Source of the DNA: Hyphochytrium catenoides
Lineage: Eukaryota > Sar > Hyphochytriomycetes > Hyphochytriales > Hyphochytriaceae
Direction: 5' to 3'
DNA length: 34,342 bases
Assembly (NCBI GenBank): GCA_900088475.1
Contig: FLMG01001637.1
Location: forward strand, 1 to 34,342
The translations under genes and the position numbers were made by a program. Below are positions 1 to 17,848 of the stretch, piece by piece (positions within the stretch are counted from its first letter, which is position 1; every line of letters begins with the position of its first letter). The notes under the pieces were generated by a model that did no database searches, was not told where the DNA came from, and saw only the letters and a program-made list of their open reading frames with translations.

Positions 1-2
1 AG

Positions 3-7663
<7,661 letters not shown>

Positions 7664-8034
7664 TCGACAGTGTAGGAAATGGCACCATATTTAGAAGCAA
7701 TGACATAATCCATAGTCTGGCTCCAATCCTGAGCCGTATACTCTTGATAGCTCCTCCACTCTCTCGTCTGCCTCTGGGCAGCACAGGTTTTAGATCTCTA
7801 TTGGCCGCATTACTTCCACTTACTGGGACCGACATACTACTATTTTCCCCGGACGAGTATCTCTTCTAAAACGCTCGCACGGCGACCTATCTCAGATTCC
7901 GTCAACTCTATCGGCTACCTCTTTGCGCGCAAATATCCTAAGCGAAAGACAGATGGCCCTTCACGTCCAACCTATCAGGTCAAGACGTGCGATTAGTTCT
8001 TGCACTACTCGAAGATCTTGGTGCTCATCCTTGC
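7664..8034. other. convergent intergenic region, ISWI and peptidyl-tRNA hydrolase
   Basis: About 370 bp between two stop codons that face each other. It should hold both 3' ends. I see no convincing coding exon, RNA gene or repeat. The open frames here do not link to splice sites in a protein-like way. Confidence 0.6.
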
Positions 8035-9386
8035 TTAGACGCGAGCCCAGCCTCTGTATTTAGCGATATCACAACCATTGGCAATACTGGTTGACTCCTC
8101 CATCTGGCGGTGTACAAACATACGCAGGAAATCTGCTGTCATAGCCATTAGTAAAGGCATATCCTCCTCCTCGCTCTGGGAAAACTTGCCTAGGACGTAT
8201 CGATCTAGGGATGCCTGCAGGAGGTAATGCCCCACATAGAGAAACAAGCCGGCCCGAAAGTAGGTGGTAAGTAGCATGTACGGAGTTAGTCATAGGAAAC
8301 TGCAAGCACTCTACCGCACTTTTAATCTGTCTCCATTGCGGTTTCCGATTCCGATCTTTAGCCGCGAGAACTTGTCAGTATGAAGCCTCTTGATGACATC
8401 CTCCACGCCATTCTGACCTCCTGGCCCGCCTTGTCTCACAAAGCGGCAGCTTCCGAACGGGACGGTAACATCGTCTGAACCATAAGCGTCCAAGTGGGTA
8501 AAAATTGAGCAGGGGACTGCAAAATTCACCTAGCGAGCACGACGCACCGTGAACAACTAGCACTCGATGTCTAGGGCTGGTGCCTAGCTTTTTCGTGTGG
8601 GGAGGACTTATTCGGAACAGCTCTAAGGCTTGTCGCACCGCGGTACCGCTGAGGTTCATGTATGTATGCGGTCGCAAGACAGTGACCTCCACCGGAGTTG
8701 TAACTCCCTTTATCTTTGTCTTCTCTCGCCTCCTCTCGGAGATTCTGTCAATCAAATCGTACTTCTGCTTTTCATCTGGCCACTCCGCCTTAAAAGTGGC
8801 AGTGAACTTTAAAGGAGTAGCTCAGAGATTGCCAAAAATGCAGTGCCCCTGAGTGCGTTGTTTGGTGAACGTCTTACCTGACAAACCTCACCGTTTAAGG
8901 ATTTGTAGCGCTTGAAAGTTGGACTTACCACTCCATGCTCATGGGCCTTCCTTATGAACGGGTTTAGTGCTGATCAGGGCTAGCCACGTATCCTCTACAT
9001 ATACCTGCATGTGATATCCGCACATCCTCAGGAAAGTGTCTATAGCACGAAAGCCGATGTTATGCCTAAGCCCCCAAGTGCGAAGTCAAAGCGTCATACC
9101 AAGCAGTAAAAAAGTAAGACAGTCAATGACCACACCTTGTATTTTCATACTCAAGACCGGGATTCCCTAGCCCTACGATGAGGAGCTTATAGACCTTATT
9201 ATGCTTTATAGACTTCTCCTTGCCTGAACTGCCAGAAGAGGAGGACTTGCTTACTAGCTCGGAGCTTGAGAAAGAACGTTTGGCGGTCGTCGTCAACTTG
9301 GCCCCTTTCAGAGCCATTTCCGCAGCATACCGTTTCATGCTACCTCTTAAACGCACCAGCCAGCCCTGGGCTTCGTAACCTAGCAC
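8035..9386 (-). CDS. PTRH1: peptidyl-tRNA hydrolase (Pth/PTRH1 family)
   Basis: Releases the peptide from peptidyl-tRNAs that drop off ribosomes. Six exons on the minus strand: 9386-9136, 9065-9005, 8946-8878, 8806-8548, 8474-8320, 8214-8035. Phases join to give 324 residues. Motifs appear in family order: [22 protein letters not shown] with the catalytic-site His, then [13 protein letters not shown], then [13 protein letters not shown] with the conserved Asp, then [19 protein letters not shown] and YVLGKFS. The intron 9004-8947 is only about 58 bp and was placed by frame. The N terminus (about 60 residues before the fold) is basic and Ser-rich, which suits organelle targeting, though this is inferred. 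One oddity: the usual GGHNG is GGQNG here, so the His next to the active-site Asn is Gln. A further start upstream is not excluded, but an in-frame stop lies close by. Confidence 0.9.
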
Positions 9387-9470
9387 CTTGCCGGCAGGAC
9401 ACAGCTGCAGCGCTCAATGTCGTCTCTTCATAGTGAGTGAGGCTGCCAATAAAGCGCCCTCAGCTAACAG

Positions 9471-9949
9471 TCAACAAGTTGTTCTGATGGGTGAAGCTGC
9501 TGAAACGCAATAAAGCTCAACAACTGACATCTGATCTGCAGAATGACCGAAAACTACTGAAGGATTCCCGAAAATACCAGAGCTTCCCCAGGACTGACTC
9601 CAGTGCTCCTCCTCGAATCTGACCCGCAAGCCTCCAGACTCTCTCAGATAGCGAGCGTAGTAGTGCCGCCCGCTCCTCAGTCTAAGCCTTGAAGGGCTAA
9701 GATACCCTGGATAGTACGCCCAACGGAAGACTGCAAAAATAAGGTACGACGTCGCTCATCGTAGTAAGAGACTCTGCATACATCCTATTCCTCGAAACCC
9801 TACTGAATAAAATAATAGCTCTGGGCTGTTAGACTAACCGCTACGACAGCAGCGAACGAAGAAATTTTCCACAGGTTGGCGGAGGAACAATAACCACCGC
9901 GATTCGGAGCTTCATCAAGGCCTTCATTATCTGCTTGGGCCACTGCCAT
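9471..9949 (-). CDS. possible small spliced protein with one hydrophobic segment
   Basis: Three candidate exons on the minus strand, 9949-9804, 9773-9748 and 9730-9471, join in frame through canonical GT-AG sites to give 143 residues from an ATG. The first exon encodes an acidic N terminus and then a hydrophobic stretch (WKISSFAAVVAVSLTAQSYY). The last exon is Arg and Tyr rich. A hydrophobic segment followed by LRVR, W and an NP resembles the layout of cytochrome c oxidase subunit VIa, but the similarity is too weak to name it. The stop is 85 bp upstream of the peptidyl-tRNA hydrolase ATG. What supports it: the 26-nt middle exon is open and fixes the phase between its neighbours. What weakens it: no firm homology. 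The gap 9950-10228 would then be a divergent promoter shared with Cdh1. Confidence 0.33.
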
Positions 9950-10228
9950 GAAGCAGCAGTAGCAGCAGCTCACGCTAGGCTTTGGAACTGTGTCTCTCCC
10001 TCCTATGATCAGAAGCTCTCTTCTCCGCTCTATTGATCTTCACGTTTCTGACGAAGCGACAAAATATTCAGAAAAAGATATGCGCTCTTGAAGTTGATAG
10101 AAAGAAGCCAGGCTTTTTCTAAGCCTTTGGCGGGCAGCGGGTTACACAGAGTCCGAGTGGAAACACCATGCAGATTCTGAGGAAGTGACAGTGGTCATAC
10201 ACTCGACAGTGCTTCTCCTTTTGTCGCG

Positions 10229-12734
10229 ATGGCTGACGTGGACCTGTCTCGAGACGTTTCAGTGGATGAGTCCTCATATCTAAGAGCTAAAGCCCTTCAT
10301 AACGGCAGCCCTATTAACCCAGCCCGGCGGCTAAACTTTGACTTTGAGGTAAAAGTTGTAGTGTGGGCGGTCTTCCTGGCATTCGACCAATTTTCCCTCT
10401 TCCCCTATACAGGGAAGACTAGGCTCTTCCATCCAATCCTCAGGAGTTATACTGGATTCACAGGGATCTCCTCGAAACAAGCGAACAACAGATAAAAGTT
10501 GCAGCACGAATTTCAGGACTCCTAAGATATCTCGGACTCGTCGGACAAGTGATGTTTATAGCGATAGATTCATTCCTAGCAGAATGGGCTCCCTTCTGGA
10601 GTCCGGCTTCTCTGTGCTTGACGACAAGCGTTGCCGGACGCCAAACGCGTGAGTAGCATGGATATCTTCTTCTTGTCACAACTGAGAAGCGAATCGTCCG
10701 CCTAATCGTTATCCTCCGCCAATAGGCAAACAGGGTCAACCCCAAATCGCAGTTCTGCGGCTGAAACCACAAAGGATGGAGCAAATACCATGTCCATGCT
10801 TCTTAGAAGTGAGCTTCTCGGATTGGATTCCCCTCCACTTCGTGATAAGCCTGAAGAAAGTAGGACAAGTTTATTTTTATTTTTCTATTTCCCAGTCGTC
10901 CAGGGGCTTACCCTGGGACAAATGTCTCTAGGATATACGCCCTGCACTCCAAACCGTAACATTTTCAAGTTCAAAAGCACACGTCAGACAACACACGAGG
11001 AGCTGAAGCGATCATTTACACTGTCCTCCCTTGGGACCTCCACTGAGCGGTGGGTCATCAAGGCCCGCGAACATTCTTGCATAGCTTAGCTCTAATAACC
11101 GTGTTGCTGAAGGTTCCTTGTTAGCCCAGTCAAGACTAAAAGGAAAATCCCGAAAGTACCCTTCAAAGTTCTTGATGCGCCGGCGCTTCAGGACGACTTT
11201 TACTTGAACCTCGTGGACTGGTCTTCACAGAATGTGCTAGCCGTTGGCTTGGGTTCTTGTGTCTATTTATGGAGTGCGTGCACCAGCAAAGTGAGTCGTT
11301 AGTGTATATCCTCCTTCAGGTTATCTCTCAGCCTTACTCCCGCTGTGCTCTGTCTTAGGTAACGAAACTCTGCGATCTGGGTCCTGACGATTCGGTCACC
11401 TCTGTGGCGTGGACTCAACGGGTAAAGCTGCAGCTGGACTGCTTTACCTCTTTCGCCGACTAACTCTACGTTCAAACTGTAGGGCACGCATCTTGCTGTA
11501 GGAACCAATCTTGGCGAGGTCCAAATTTGGGAGGCTAGTCGCTGCAAAAAAATTAGGGTTATGGGGTTAGTCTTCAGCGTACATGCTTCATGCCTTTTCA
11601 GTTTCCGAATCCGCTAACAAGACTCTGATTCTAGGGGTCACTCTGCCAGAATCGGGACTATGGCTTGGAACTCCCAAATGCTGGCATCAGGCAGTCGAGA
11701 TCGGCTCATTTGTCTGCGCGATGTGCGGTGTCCAGAGCCAACAGTGAGCTCTCTAGTAGGCCACAAACAAGAGGTAAACAGTGATGATATCGACGGAAAT
11801 AGTCAAACGGGAGACTTACTCTCAAATGTTAAAGATCTGTGGTCTTAAGTGGTCGTTCGATGAACAGCAGCTTGCATCCGGAGGCAATGATAACAAGGTA
11901 AGGATGAATACAGCAAGAGAGTAGCGTTAAGGGAACCCTTAGGAGAGCATTGTTGAGTAATGACAGCAGAAATATCTTGGAAAGTCCAAGCAGTGAGCTG
12001 GGAGTAGGGCATGGGATGGTCATTGTCCAGCTGTCCTCAAATACTAGAAACACCCTGAACAACTTTCCCGTAGCTCTTTATATGGAATGCGCGATCGAGC
12101 ACTCCGGTGCTAAAGTTCANNNNNNNNNNNNNNNNNNNNNNNNNNNNNNNNNNNNNNNNNNNNNNNNNNNNNNNNNNNNNNNNNNNNNNNNNCCGATCGA
12201 TGTATACGGTTCTGGAATACCCTTACGGGCACTGCACTGAGTCATGTAGATACTGGTTCTCAGGTACAGAGAGGTCGTGTCGTGTAGTTTGAGTTGTTGG
12301 TGGCAGTGGCAGCTCCTTCAAAACTGTTCATAGTGGTGTACTGCAGTACACCTAGACTGCGTTGCGCTTTGCCATCCTATTGTGTCGTCCATCTTTGACT
12401 CATCCTCCGAGATATTTTCCCTTACATTGTGTCTACCTTACAGGTTTGCAACCTCATGTTCTCCAAGAATGTCAACGAAATAGTGAGCACACATGGGTAC
12501 TCACTAAATCAAATAATCGTGTGGAAGTATCCTTCGATGACTAAAGTTACCACGCTTACCGGACACACCTACCGTGTGCTCTACCTTGCCATGTCTCCCG
12601 ATGGACAAACCATTGTTACAGGAGCTGGCGATGAAACCCTCCGTTTCTGGAGTGCGTTTCCAACCTCGAAGGACAAAGATGGGTCTCGCTTAGGGTCATC
12701 CTTACTCTTCCCTTCCGGGTCTGAGATTAGATGA
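10229..12734 (+). CDS. FZR1: APC/C activator Cdh1 (Fizzy-related), WD40 propeller
   Basis: Recruits substrates to the anaphase-promoting complex in late mitosis and G1. Exons: 10229-10348, 10413-10648, 10726-10859, 10896-11049, 11125-11290, 11359-11421, 11483-11565, 11635-11773, 11835-11897, 12074-12263 (contains the N run), 12444-12734. The C-box DRFIPSR is intact in exon 2, followed by LLRSELLG. The linker and propeller include [77 protein letters not shown] and [12 protein letters not shown]. The protein ends in Ile-Arg, the IR tail that docks on the APC/C. DRFIPSR and the propeller wording fit Cdh1 better than Cdc20. Seven blades are expected; part of one lies under the N run. All other junctions keep phase. 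Confidence 0.95.
12120..12192. other. assembly gap (73 N) inside Cdh1 exon 10
   Basis: Unresolved bases between a codon for Phe (TTC ending at 12118) and GATCGATGT encoding Asp-Arg-Cys of the next conserved stretch. Counting flanking bases, the interval is 76 nt, not a multiple of three. The gap length is therefore an estimate off by at least one or two bases, or it hides a splice junction. Homologues suggest about 27 residues belong here. Confidence 0.97.
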
Positions 12735-13034
12735 AGCTTTATTTTGGTACCCATTCGCGGTCCGTTGTCCTTTCGATATCTTCTGTCTGGCATCGTTCCC
12801 ATTGCGCGATGACGCTAGCATTGCTCCTGTTTCCATAGCCTGCTGTCCATAGTCACTTCACCCTCTTTCCACCCCTCTCAGCACTTCTCTTTCTCTGTTA
12901 TTGTTGTACTGCTTAGACATCTATCATTTGTTTTCGTCGTGGTGCTAAAGCTCTTATATATACCAGCTGATCGGCATATATATATGTTACATTTGAGCGT
13001 TTAAGCTTACACGCTTTCAAGACATGATATCTGC
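12735..13034. other. convergent intergenic region, Cdh1 and DDX47
   Basis: 300 bp between two facing stop codons. It is pyrimidine-rich on the plus strand, then AT-rich. TATATATA at about 12955-12962 is followed by the perfect palindrome CATATATATATG at 12975-12986. The two AT runs could pair as a hairpin and may belong to the 3'-end signals of both genes. No coding potential is seen. Confidence 0.55.
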
Positions 13035-14454
13035 CTATCCGGTCCTGCTCTTTCCTTTCTTTTTGGGGGGAGGGCGACGGCCTCCTTTTTTCTTCTTCAA
13101 AAAGCGCTCCACTTCTTCCCGAGCTTCACCATCTTCTTCGGGGGACGCTCGTTTCTTTCCTCTCCCTTGATTCTGATGCTCGCGTAGTTCTACTGCGGCA
13201 ACTCTTTGTGCCTCTGCAACTCTGTCTGCGAGCACTAGGACTGTCTCCTCTTCGCAGTTATAGCCAGGTAACTTCTTTCCTAATAAATGCTCAATTCGTT
13301 GATAGTGCTCCACGTCATATTGGGTCACGAATGAGATAGCCACACCCGCACGGCCGGCACGAGCTGTCCGGCCAACTCTATGGATATAATCCTTACCATG
13401 AGTGGGGATGTCAAAGTTGAGGACTACGTCCACTGAAGGAATATCCAGTCCTCGACTGGCTACATCAGTAGCAATGAGGATATTACGCTGCTTTGCTTTG
13501 AACTTGTTTAAGGCTCCAAGCCGCTTGGGTTGAGTCATCTGTCCATGGAGACAGATGGCTTCAAAGCCCAGACATCGCAGCAGAATGGCTATTCTCTGGG
13601 CATTGTTGCAAGTAGCAACAAAAATAAGTATCGATTGCCCCGCGAACTCGTTGCAGATATAAGCTAGGTAGCAGTCCTTGTACTTGGCCGGGATGAATAA
13701 ATACTGCTGCACCAAAGTCTCCGGGGTTGTGAACTTGTGGCTGATCTCCACTTTAACAGGATCGGTAAGTGAGGCTCGCTGAAGCTTTGCCACTTTGCCT
13801 GTCATTGTGGCACTGAAGAGATAGGTATTCCGCTCTTTAGGGATAAGCTGGAGAATCTTGTTGATCTCTTCCTCAAAGTCCATACTTAACATTCTGTCTG
13901 CCTCGTCTAAGACAAGGTATTTGATACTTCTTAGGGAGAATCCCTAGCAATAGGAGATGAGGGATTAGCTCTTTCTCTGCCATACTGTCGAAGACTTATG
14001 AGGCTTGCCTCACCTTTGTGTTCTCGAGGTGGTCGACCAGGCGCCCTGGAGTGGCAATGACAATGTGAGGCTTTTTGGCGAGGGCGACGGCCTGTGTCAT
14101 CATATCTATGCCTCCCACTACGCAGGCACATTTAACTCCGATAACTGCTCCCAATGCCTCAAATTGCTCAGAGATCTGGAAAGCCAACTCTCTCGTCGGG
14201 GCAAGCACGACGGCATACAACCGCTGGGGGTTCTCTAGTAGGTTCTGTAAGATGGGGATGGCAAAGGCTCCGGTTTTACCGGACCCAGTTTCGGCAAGTC
14301 CAATGATGTCTCTCCCTTCCAGTCCAGCTGGAATACATTGTGCCTGAATCTTGGTTGGGTGCGTCCAGCCAAGAGCTGCTGCTGCTTCACAAATAGAATC
14401 ATGAACACCTAAGCTCTTAAATGTCGCCGGTTCTTCTTCCTTACTGCCCGTCAT
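13035..14454 (-). CDS. DDX47: DEAD-box RNA helicase DDX47/Rrp3
   Basis: Nucleolar helicase of the small-subunit processome, acting in 18S rRNA maturation. Two exons, 14454-14014 and 13943-13035, joined in phase 0 by a 70 bp intron, give 449 residues, the usual length for this family. All helicase motifs are present in order: Q motif ([19 protein letters not shown]), [84 protein letters not shown] and [11 protein letters not shown]. The C terminus is a lysine-rich tail ([18 protein letters not shown]), common in nucleolar proteins. The wording around MLSMDFEEE and [12 protein letters not shown] places it in DDX47/Rrp3 rather than another DEAD-box group. Fewest introns of any gene here. Confidence 0.97.
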
Positions 14455-15090
14455 TGTACCTTACTCACGAGAAAGCTATGCTCACCAGGCGTTTGGAGAT
14501 AACTTCTGAGCTACTCGTTATAGCAGATGTGACAATGAACTTCCAGGTGTCCTAGTAAGCCGTGGAGAGGAATGCAGTGTTGCCAAGCAGACGCAATAGT
14601 ACCAAGCAGAGACCATAGAATGCGAGAGTATGGGTCTCAATGCTGACTTTGATGATGGCAGTGCCAATGAGAACCGACGAAGCCTTCTTCCAGGTCGCAA
14701 CCATTCAAAATAAGAACCACAGCACGACAGCCCTTCATGGGGTTATTTCACTGATGATTTCAGATCAATAAGGAGAAAGAGTCATTTGCACGTTAGCGAC
14801 TCCGCTCGGCTCGTATCAAGTGCGCACTTTGCGTTTCTTGCCCGCTTTCAAGGAAGCTCCGCGGGCTGTCATCATCTTGGCCGTCTTGAGAAGCCGTCTT
14901 CAAAGCCCATAACTGTCGGCTGGATACATCCGCGGTGGCGTGATCCTTGTAGCCATTTTTTGGTTGTTACCAGCAAGGACGGAGTTGCCATAGGGCGGGT
15001 TCATGACGGAGAACGGCGGCAACCGCTGTTAGGGTTCGGCAGAGGGGTTCTACTAGTACAGCCACTGAGCTCTCTGTCGCCACTTTCAAG
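14455..15090. other. divergent promoter region, DDX47 and ARID gene
   Basis: 636 bp between two divergently transcribed genes. Apart from the 50-codon hydrophobic frame at 14552-14704 I find no supported gene. A longer plus-strand frame from 14786 runs into the first ARID exon in another frame and looks like a shadow. The region should contain both promoters; I see no clear TATA box. Confidence 0.5.
14552..14704 (-). CDS. possible 50-residue hydrophobic ORF upstream of DDX47
   Basis: An ATG-to-TAG frame of 50 codons on the minus strand with two hydrophobic stretches, SSVLIGTAIIKVSI and LAFYGLCLVLLRLLGNTAFL. It ends about 98 bp upstream of the DDX47 ATG, so it is either a separate tiny membrane protein, a first exon of one, or an upstream ORF in the DDX47 leader. 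I recognise no family. The amphipathic spacing and lysines near the N terminus are protein-like, but a frame this short can occur by chance. Confidence 0.25.
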   Translation of the reverse strand: MVATWKKASSVLIGTAIIKVSIETHTLAFYGLCLVLLRLLGNTAFLSTAY

Positions 15091-17396
15091 ATGTCAAGGG
15101 ACGGCACTGATGATATCCTGGCTTACTGGATATCAAGAGGAGAGGAGGGGCTGCTCAAGAATGTACCCGCCACTATCCACGGCGTATCCTTAGACCTTTA
15201 TAAACTCTACGCCGTCGTCGTGGGAAAGGGAGGCATAAGAAAGGTCAGCACTAGGTTCCATACACCTAACTCGTAGCTCTAGCATCTGAACGGTGCTCTT
15301 GTCTGCTGCTAGCTCCTACTTGAGAATAGATTTGACACCGTAACCGAGGCTCTTGGCTTCAATAAAGCCTGGAAGATAAGCTCGGTGAATCTTAGTGAAG
15401 CTCGAGGTGAACTTCTTGATATTTATTTTAGGTATGATGACGCTATTCAATAGCTCGGACAAACCTCTGCTGAGCAGTTCTCTCTATTCGCAAGATACTT
15501 GTACGATTATGAAAGATTTCAGGCTAGCGGGATCGACCATGGCAGGAAGCGAGACATTAGCAGTAAGCTGCATCCCACGGCCTCACCCAAGAAGAAGCCG
15601 AGGCTGGAGCTATCATCGGCGCCCTACGTGGACCTCCGAAAGGCTCGTAACATGAATGCTTCGGAGACTGCCGCTCTTCTGGGACACAAGCGATCGAGGA
15701 GCTCTCACACTGGAGGTAGGCGATCTGCGCACTTTGGGGGAAGCTTCTTCTGAGCTAAACGGCATCTTTCTCAACTTTTGGCCTGACAGTGATGAGCAAC
15801 TGCAAGCGTTTGCTATTATCTTTGGAAAGTAGCATACCAGCAGAATCCAAATGTGCTCTGCACCATCTTCTCACTCTCTCCTCCAATACCGAAGGAGAGT
15901 TCATAATCTCGCAGGCGCCGTCAGTACTGGACGTTCTACTGAGAGTGCTTCATAATACTGAACTGCCCGCAATTTTCGACGAGTATAAGCCTTCAAAGAA
16001 TGGCAACAGAGTTACCTGGGACAGTGGCTCATGGTACTTTGATGAGTGGGACAATGAAGAAAGAGACCTCATAGAAAGAGAACTTCACGCCCATTTCGTC
16101 CTTACCATCGTGCGCAATCTATCCTACGTTACTGCTAACGAGCAAGCGATCGGCCTCCATAGAGGCTGGGTAGAGGCTTGTGGGCGACTGCTCCGGATGC
16201 TGGGTTCTGAGGCAGCCCTGATGTCCTTAGAGATCCTGGCAAATGTTGCTCGACACATTCCTTTGGGTCCTGACGAGTTGACTCTAACCAGGTACAGTGA
16301 CTGGTCTTATTGCTTGCTAACAGCGATGTGGACATGAAAGAAGGTCCACAGACAGAGAGGGTTGGCGTTTTGACGGACACTGGTACTAAGTAGACTTAGT
16401 CTCAGCAAAGATGTGCGTGAGACTGTACCTTAGGAAGGTTTATAGTAGCGAAAAGCCGGGACAGCCGTGGGTGTGGCTACGATAGGAGGTTGTACATGGA
16501 AAGCTAACTGCTACTGCAGAGAACTGAGCCATCTGGCGGAGCAGAATCCTGCGCAACGAAAAAGGAGGACGATGGCGACCCTATCGGTCCTTTTGCCCGC
16601 ATTGACTTCAACACTAAGAGAGAGGAGAAGAAAGGCAGTTCTCTTGGCACTGACAGTGTTATCTGGTATCATTCAGCCATCCTTGGCTACTGAGCTGGCG
16701 GTGCGGAAATATGGTGCAAGTCTGATTGAGCGGCTGATAGAGCTTCTGTTTTGCCCCACTCACGGCCCGGATGCGCTGAAGACGGAAGAGACTTCAGAAA
16801 ACTTGCTGCAGCACACAAAACCTCTCGCCCCTTGGATGGACCCAATCAATGACTTCAGTCTTGCAGCATCTTCGGTTGTACCCGCTGTAACACGAGGCAA
16901 GCCGACAGAGGTAGTTGCCCCTGTGGATGAGTTTGTAGATGAGGAGGTGCGAGATCTTGCCATTGAAGTCCTGGATACTCTTTCAACCTTGGGAGTGGCA
17001 GTGCAGGTTAGTGTCAGTGGCGATCCTTGGCTATTCGCGGAGCACTGATTTTCAATTTTCCCTTTCACTGTCTCCATAGAGGATGATTGCCAAAGTACCT
17101 AATAGTGTGCTATTGCTTACTTCCTTGCTGAGTACTAGCATTGGCAAGGTAAGCTCACACAGTTTGAGCAAGCCAGAAAGATTGGTTGAGTTGGGTCTGG
17201 ATGTTCACGTCACCTCCTCCTCCTGTAGGCAGAGACGCCAGTCTTGGCATCTCAAGTTCTCCTCCGTCTAGTGGATCATGCAGAGCTGCGCTTCCTTTTC
17301 TTGCGAGTGGAAGACGAGCTTCTTGCTCTCAGTGGAATTCAAGGAGAGCACTCGGACGCGGTGGCTGAAGTCCTGCGGTTGATGTACGCCTCATGA
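15091..17396 (+). CDS. ARID protein with BAF250-type armadillo C terminus (SWI/SNF subunit)
   Basis: Likely DNA-binding scaffold subunit of a SWI/SNF remodelling complex. Exons 15091-15243, 15313-15431, 15495-15715, 15790-16291, 16520-17006, 17080-17148, 17229-17396 join in phase to 572 residues. The ARID fold covers about residues 8-100: ILAYWISRG, NVPATIHG, LDLYKLYAVVVGKGGIRK, RFDTVTEALGF and YLYDYERF. A basic linker (SPKKKPRLE) follows. The rest is helical; HFVLTIVRNLSYVTANEQAI matches the core of the BAF250_C region of ARID1/Osa, where VRNLSFV-type wording is typical. Later segments (LLPALTSTLRERRRKAVLLA; VEDELLALSGIQGEHSDAVA) look like armadillo repeats. It is far shorter than animal ARID1 proteins of over 2000 residues. 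ARID2/Rsc9 is the alternative assignment. The start was chosen as the ATG just before the ARID; an upstream exon is possible. Confidence 0.84.
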
Positions 17397-17848
17397 GGTC
17401 CTGGACTTGGTGAGGTGGCGACTAGGAAGCCTATAGTGAAAGGGCATTGTATGAGCCCACTTAGAAAGATGAGAATCAGACAAGAATCCTCTCATCTACT
17501 TGTCATCTGTTATTCAGTACATATCTATAATAAGACGCGAATTTAGCGCTTATATTAACGATATCATTGTACTGGTTCTGAACTGGATTTGATGAAGTCT
17601 TTGTTGACACATCTCAACCATGACACTGACAGCCGTGCTTTCAGCTGCGGTCATCTTCCTCTTCATCCGCCGTCACCGTGTCTCCAGGCCGCACCGACAT
17701 CTCCTCCCGCTGACTTCTATCATTCAAGCAATCAAGGGAAGCCTTGACAGTCAGGGCTACTAAGGGTCCTTGTGCACGAGTTGATGGGCACATCCAAAGG
17801 TGGCATGAGCGCCACGTAGGGTCAGAGAGAGAGAGACACTTGGGAGTC
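17397..17848. other. intergenic region before TAF7
   Basis: About 450 bp between the ARID stop and the TAF7 ATG on the same strand. An AT-rich stretch at about 17510-17575 could mark the ARID 3' end. The sequence just before the TAF7 ATG is an open frame that extends it N-terminally (from about 17744), but it does not resemble the family. Nothing else is seen. Confidence 0.5.

Noticed and set aside
10460-10784. 108-codon minus-strand ORF
   Set aside because: Shadow of Cdh1 exons 2 and 3, where the C-box lies on the plus strand.
14786-15193. 135-codon plus-strand ORF before the ARID gene
   Set aside because: It overlaps the first ARID exon in a different frame, and its composition looks random.
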